A DNA stretch of 64,000 nucleotides, taken from an uncultured Treponema sp. GTDB lineage: Bacteria; Spirochaetota; Spirochaetia; Treponematales; Treponemataceae. Position 1 is the stretch's first letter; each line of letters opens with the position of its first letter. The notes under the pieces were generated by a model. That model saw only the letters and a program-made list of their open reading frames with translations, was not told where the DNA came from and ran no database searches. Below are positions 60,396 to 64,000 of the stretch, piece by piece. Made by a program: the position numbers and the translations under genes. The stretch spans positions 1-64,000 of the forward strand of contig CAKUZR010000012.1 of the NCBI GenBank assembly GCA_934718065.1. Direction: 5' to 3'.

Positions 60396-61619
60396 TCACT
60401 TTATCAAAGAAAGCGGATCCACAAGCTTTCCGTTTTTGAACACAGTAAAATGAAGGTGCGGACCAGTTGAATATCCAGTTGAGCCCACAAGCCCGATTCT
60501 TGTTCCCTGGCTTACCCACTGACCTTTTTTCGCAAGAATTTTAGACATGTGTCCGTAAAGCGACTGATAGCCATTTCCGTGGTTTATTATAACATAATAG
60601 CCAAAAACCGGCGAAGTTCCTGAATAAGTAATTGTTCCGCTCGCCGCCGCCAGAATCGGAGTTCCGGTCGGACAAGCCATGTCAACTCCGGTGTGGTTTG
60701 AACGCGCGCCTGTAAAAGGGTCCGCCCTAGGCCCGAAGTGAGAAGTAAGCCTGTAGCTAGTTTTCAGAGGGCTTCGGAAAAGCTCGCCCATTGCGCGGGA
60801 AAGCGCGGCCGGCTCAAGTTTCGCGCCAGGAACAAAAATCACCTGGCCAACAGAAAGCTCCGAAGTTTCAAGCTCGTTCACGTCAAGCAAATCTTCCATT
60901 GTAACGCCGAATTTAAGCGAAAGCCCCTGAAGGCTGTTTCCTTTCTGAACCGTATAAAAAAGTCCGTCAATTGAAGGAATTTTCAGTTTCTGCCCCGCCC
61001 TAAGCTGGCGCACGTTGTCAATATCATTCACCGCAATCAAAGTTGAAATATTGCTAAGCCCGAATTTTTTTGTAATTGAGCTGATTGAATCTCCAGGCTG
61101 AACTTTATAATTCTGGAAAGAAACCGGCTGGCAGAAAAGCTTTTCCATATCTTTTTCAGAAATTTCCGCGCCAACAAGCGTTCCGTCAGAAGAATATTCC
61201 GCCGAGCCTTCAAGCGCAAGATTGTTCATAAGCCGGCTGAGCATCGACATTTCATATTCGTAGTTGTTTTCAAGCTTGACCGCGCCAGTTGTTGAATGGA
61301 AATAATCCGACGCTTTTAAGGAAACAAAAACCGCGGCAAAAACCACAGAAACCGCCAGCGCAGCCAGAGCGATTTTTTTTGCGTTGGACTGAACAAAACT
61401 GCACGCTGAACCTAAACTGCGCAGAAAAGACAAAAAATCTCCGGAACCGGAAGCAAATTTTATCTTTCCTGATGATTTTTTCCTATAAATTCCTGAATTT
61501 TCCCAGCGCGATGAATGAAAAATCCTCTTGAATTTTCCAATGCAATTTTCCGCAAAATCCAAAACGGATTCAAAAGGCGAACTTGACTGTTTAAATCCTA
61601 TGCAATTTACAATTTCCAT
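60396..61619 (-). CDS. Membrane-anchored M23 metallopeptidase with two LysM domains
   Basis: From ATG 61619 the protein has 407 residues: a cytoplasmic/basic N-terminus, one membrane segment (IALAALAVSVVFAAVFVSL, about 84-102), and two LysM domains (YKVQPGDSISSITKKFGL and YTVQKGNSLQGLSLKFGV). The LytM/M23 endopeptidase follows (SHFGPRADPFTGARSNHTGV with H-x3-D zinc ligands, YGHMSKIL, and HLHFTVFKNGK). It should cleave peptide cross-links in the periplasm, or activate other hydrolases during division. The frame extends to 61688, but that would overlap the divergent lepB start. Confidence 0.88.
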   Translation of the reverse strand: MEIVNCIGFKQSSSPFESVLDFAENCIGKFKRIFHSSRWENSGIYRKKSSGKIKFASGSGDFLSFLRSLGSACSFVQSNAKKIALAALAVSVVFAAVFVSLKASDYFHSTTGAVKLENNYEYEMSMLSRLMNNLALEGSAEYSSDGTLVGAEISEKDMEKLFCQPVSFQNYKVQPGDSISSITKKFGLSNISTLIAVNDIDNVRQLRAGQKLKIPSIDGLFYTVQKGNSLQGLSLKFGVTMEDLLDVNELETSELSVGQVIFVPGAKLEPAALSRAMGELFRSPLKTSYRLTSHFGPRADPFTGARSNHTGVDMACPTGTPILAAASGTITYSGTSPVFGYYVIINHGNGYQSLYGHMSKILAKKGQWVSQGTRIGLVGSTGYSTGPHLHFTVFKNGKLVDPLSLIK

Positions 61620-61675
61620 ATTTTCACTATCGACATAACGAAAACTGAAGTTTAGAATTAAATCGGCAGGGGAAA

Positions 61676-62170
61676 ATGAAATCAACAAAATATCTGTGCA
61701 TTGCCGCCGGAATTGCCGCCGGAATCATACTGAAGCTTTTTGCGGTTGACATTCTGCGCATTTCGGGAACTTCCATGGAGCCGACATTAAAAAACGGCTC
61801 GAAAGTCGCGGTGAACAAACTTGCATACGGCCTGGGAAAACCTTTCCGCGGGGAATTTCTTTTTCAATGGAACAGTCCAAAGCGGAATGACATAGTTATT
61901 TACTTGCACGACAACAAAATAGTAATAAAAAGAGTTGTTGCCGTTGGTGGCGACCGTCTAGAATTTTCAGAAAATTCCAGCTATACTGTAAGAATAAACC
62001 AAAAGGAAATTGCCCTTACGCCGGCTCAGTTCCAGCGGATGAAAAATTTTGAGGAAATCCCCGAAAACTTTGTGTTCACGCTCGGGGACAATCAAAAAGA
62101 TTCAATTGATTCAAGGGACTACGGTTTTGTTTCGGTAAAAAATATTATGGGGAAAATAATCGGAAAATGA
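61676..62170 (+). CDS. lepB: Signal peptidase I
   Basis: This 164-residue S26 peptidase removes signal peptides. It has one membrane anchor (CIAAGIAAGIILKLFAV), box B with the catalytic Ser in RISGTSMEPTLKNGS (Ser33), the catalytic Lys in VIKRVVAVGGD (Lys85), and box E LGDNQKDSIDSRDYGFV. It is short like Gram-positive SipS-type enzymes. AGGGG precedes the ATG. Its last bases overlap the following penicillin-binding protein start (ATGA). Confidence 0.92.
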   Translation: MKSTKYLCIAAGIAAGIILKLFAVDILRISGTSMEPTLKNGSKVAVNKLAYGLGKPFRGEFLFQWNSPKRNDIVIYLHDNKIVIKRVVAVGGDRLEFSENSSYTVRINQKEIALTPAQFQRMKNFEEIPENFVFTLGDNQKDSIDSRDYGFVSVKNIMGKIIGK

Positions 62171-64000
62171 ACGGATTTTTCAACAAAACTGCAGTAAGAA
62201 TTCTTCTCGGTCTTTTTGTGATATTTTCCATCTATACACTTTATAAATACGGAAAACTAGCACTTAGTGAATCAGACAAAGACCCAACCGAAACACAGAA
62301 TTCTGAACGCGGCTCAATTGTTGACCGCTACGGAAAACCGCTCGCCGTCCAGACTAGTTTTTATGATGTTGGATTTAATCCAACAAAAGTCAAGAACAAA
62401 ATAAAATTTGCAGAGGATTTTTCTCCATACTTAGACATGACAAAAGATGACATTCTGGAAATTTTACAGCGCTATGAAAATTCAACATTCGCTGTTTTAA
62501 AAAAGAGAGTTGACCAGAATACTTACACGGAGCTGAAAAAAGTCATAAATGAAAAAAATTACCTCCAGACCGTCACTCTTGACAAAGTTTCAGGCCGTGT
62601 TTACCCGGAAAATGCGCTCGCCTCACAGCTTGTAGGCTACGTGGGAACAGAAGGAAAAGGGCTTGCCGGAATTGAATATTCAATGCAGGACGAGCTTCAG
62701 CCTTCACCGGAGCCGGGCGCAACCAAGCTGCCGCGTGGAAAAAACATTTATCTTACAATTGACGCGAATCTTCAGTACAAACTTGAAGAAATTGCCCGCG
62801 AAACCATGAAAACAACCCAGGCTGAAAGCATGATGCTTTTGTGCTCCGACGTAAAATCAGGCGAAATTCTTTCATACATAAGCCTTCCAAGCTCAAATTT
62901 GAATGAATACAATATGTCCACAATTGAGCAGAGAATCGACCGACCGGCTATGAGCGCCTACGAGCCAGGCTCAGTCTTTAAAATATTCACAGTCGCTTCA
63001 TTCTACGACGCAGGATTAATAAGCGCGAAAACAAGCTTTCTGTGCGACGGCGTTTACGAAAACCGGATTCGCGGCGGCGAAACAATAAGAATCAAGTGCC
63101 TTGACCACCACGGCTGGATTACCGCCCGCGAAGCCTTGAAATATTCCTGCAACGACGCAATCGCCCAAATTTCAGACAGGGCTTCCGACGAAACATTCCT
63201 TGAAATGATCCGCAAGCTTGGATTCGGCGCAAAAACAGGAATCGAGCTGCCTGGCGAAACTCCCGGCCTGGTAAAAGACACAAGCAGCCGCCTGTGGTCC
63301 GCCCGAACAAAACCAACAATGGCAATGGGACAGGAGCTGAGCGTTTCCGCGCTGCAGATGGTTCAGGCCGCAAGCGCAATCGCAAACTACGGTATTCCAG
63401 TTAAACCAACTGTAATAAAGAGAATAACAAACAGAGACGGCTCAATTGACTACGAACATTCACCTGAATACAAAGAAAGAATCTTCAAGGAATCAACTGC
63501 GAAATACGTTCTTAGCTGCATGGAAACAACTGCAACATCCGGAACAGGAAGCCGCGCGCATCTAAAAGATATTTCAATCGGAGTAAAAACCGGGACCGCG
63601 CAAATGGCGGACAAAAAGAACGGCGGATATTCAACAACAGATTTTCTTTCAAACTGCATGGCGATTTTTCCAATTGAAAATCCGCAGATTATCCTTTACA
63701 TAGTTGTTGAAAAGGCGAAGGGCGAAACTTACGCCGGAAGAATTGTCGCTCCGGTAATCGCAAAAGCCGCCGATGAAATAATTGACCACCTGGGAATGAG
63801 CCGTGGCGACGCGGCAAGCCTTGAGCACAGCGGAAAAATCACGATTTCACCTGCAAAACCGCTTGAGCTTGGAAAAGAAATTCCTGATTTCACCGGAAAA
63901 TCAATGCGCGACCTGCTGCCGCTCTTCAACAGGAACGACATCAAAGTGAAAATAAACGGTTCTGGCTGGGTAAAATCACAGTCACCAGCGCCAGGAACTC
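62167..64000 (+). CDS. Class B penicillin-binding protein (FtsI/PBP2 type), C-terminus beyond window
   Basis: At least 611 codons are present and the frame is open at the window edge. A single membrane anchor (about 8-27) precedes the class-B dimerisation region (SERGSIVDRYGKPLAVQTSF, GYVGTEGKGLAGIEYSMQDE). The transpeptidase follows: SxxK in YEPGSVFKIFTV (Ser269-Lys272), SxN in LKYSCNDAIAQ, and KTG in VKTGTAQMAD. A PASTA domain begins near residue 580 (KEIPDFTGKSMRDLLPLFNR) and runs out of the window. PASTA plus this pattern fits septal FtsI/Pbp2b-like enzymes. Start by ATGA overlap with lepB. Confidence 0.92.
   Translation, partial: MNGFFNKTAVRILLGLFVIFSIYTLYKYGKLALSESDKDPTETQNSERGSIVDRYGKPLAVQTSFYDVGFNPTKVKNKIKFAEDFSPYLDMTKDDILEILQRYENSTFAVLKKRVDQNTYTELKKVINEKNYLQTVTLDKVSGRVYPENALASQLVGYVGTEGKGLAGIEYSMQDELQPSPEPGATKLPRGKNIYLTIDANLQYKLEEIARETMKTTQAESMMLLCSDVKSGEILSYISLPSSNLNEYNMSTIEQRIDRPAMSAYEPGSVFKIFTVASFYDAGLISAKTSFLCDGVYENRIRGGETIRIKCLDHHGWITAREALKYSCNDAIAQISDRASDETFLEMIRKLGFGAKTGIELPGETPGLVKDTSSRLWSARTKPTMAMGQELSVSALQMVQAASAIANYGIPVKPTVIKRITNRDGSIDYEHSPEYKERIFKESTAKYVLSCMETTATSGTGSRAHLKDISIGVKTGTAQMADKKNGGYSTTDFLSNCMAIFPIENPQIILYIVVEKAKGETYAGRIVAPVIAKAADEIIDHLGMSRGDAASLEHSGKITISPAKPLELGKEIPDFTGKSMRDLLPLFNRNDIKVKINGSGWVKSQSPAPGT

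Overview
The window looks like a chromosomal segment of a host-associated Treponema (Spirochaetota). The groES / sigma factor / TPR lipoprotein / nusB / SurA-like protein / alaS block (42.9-49.8 kb) keeps an order I recall from the Treponema pallidum chromosome. groES and groEL are far apart, AlaRS is short, and there are poly-G tracts of the kind known from treponemes. Genus-level assignment is inference from gene content; no rRNA or tRNA gene was seen.

Layout. 0-4.9 kb: edge of a solute-binding protein gene, a MATE exporter, IMP dehydrogenase and a transglutaminase-like protein. 4.9-16.3 kb: a minus-strand amino-acid block. It runs from a Cys-rich leader peptide through a LanC-like protein, cysteine synthase, a NitT/TauT-type ABC importer, two PLP sulfur-amino-acid enzymes, a leucine attenuator with leuA, and an oxidoreductase. 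16.5-18.7 kb: an accessory island with an AAA ATPase, dispersed repeats, iteron-like repeats and a broken NYN gene. 18.8-32.8 kb: a minus-strand surface-polysaccharide cluster. It holds GDP-heptose synthesis (hddA, gmhA, fused hddC-gmhB), glycosyltransferases, a Wzy-like polymerase, UDP-galactopyranose mutase, a flippase, an O-acyltransferase and an embedded toxin-antitoxin pair. Two of its genes carry G9 tracts, which suggests phase variation of the surface glycan. Its middle (about 23.8-27 kb) is much more AT-rich than the flanks.

33-64 kb is mostly housekeeping: gltX, a tyrosine phosphatase, dnaE, recG, a sigma factor, groES, nusB, alaS, groEL, asd/dapA (lysine and diaminopimelate), aroC, and a cell-envelope group (D,D-carboxypeptidase, deacetylase-like protein, LysM-M23 protein, signal peptidase I, penicillin-binding protein).

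Regulation is the most distinctive part. The RpoS-like sigma gene has a consensus-perfect sigma-54 promoter with upstream direct repeats. leuA has a complete ribosome-mediated attenuator whose leader ORF starts about 3 nt from the predicted transcript end. The cysteine block opens with a small ORF ending in MCCCWLFA behind a promoter flanked by two palindromic sites. Several genes, alaS most clearly, have a -10 box 6-9 nt before the ATG and no Shine-Dalgarno sequence, so they are probably leaderless. Three families of dispersed intergenic repeats, two of them with paired hairpins, sit between the operons.
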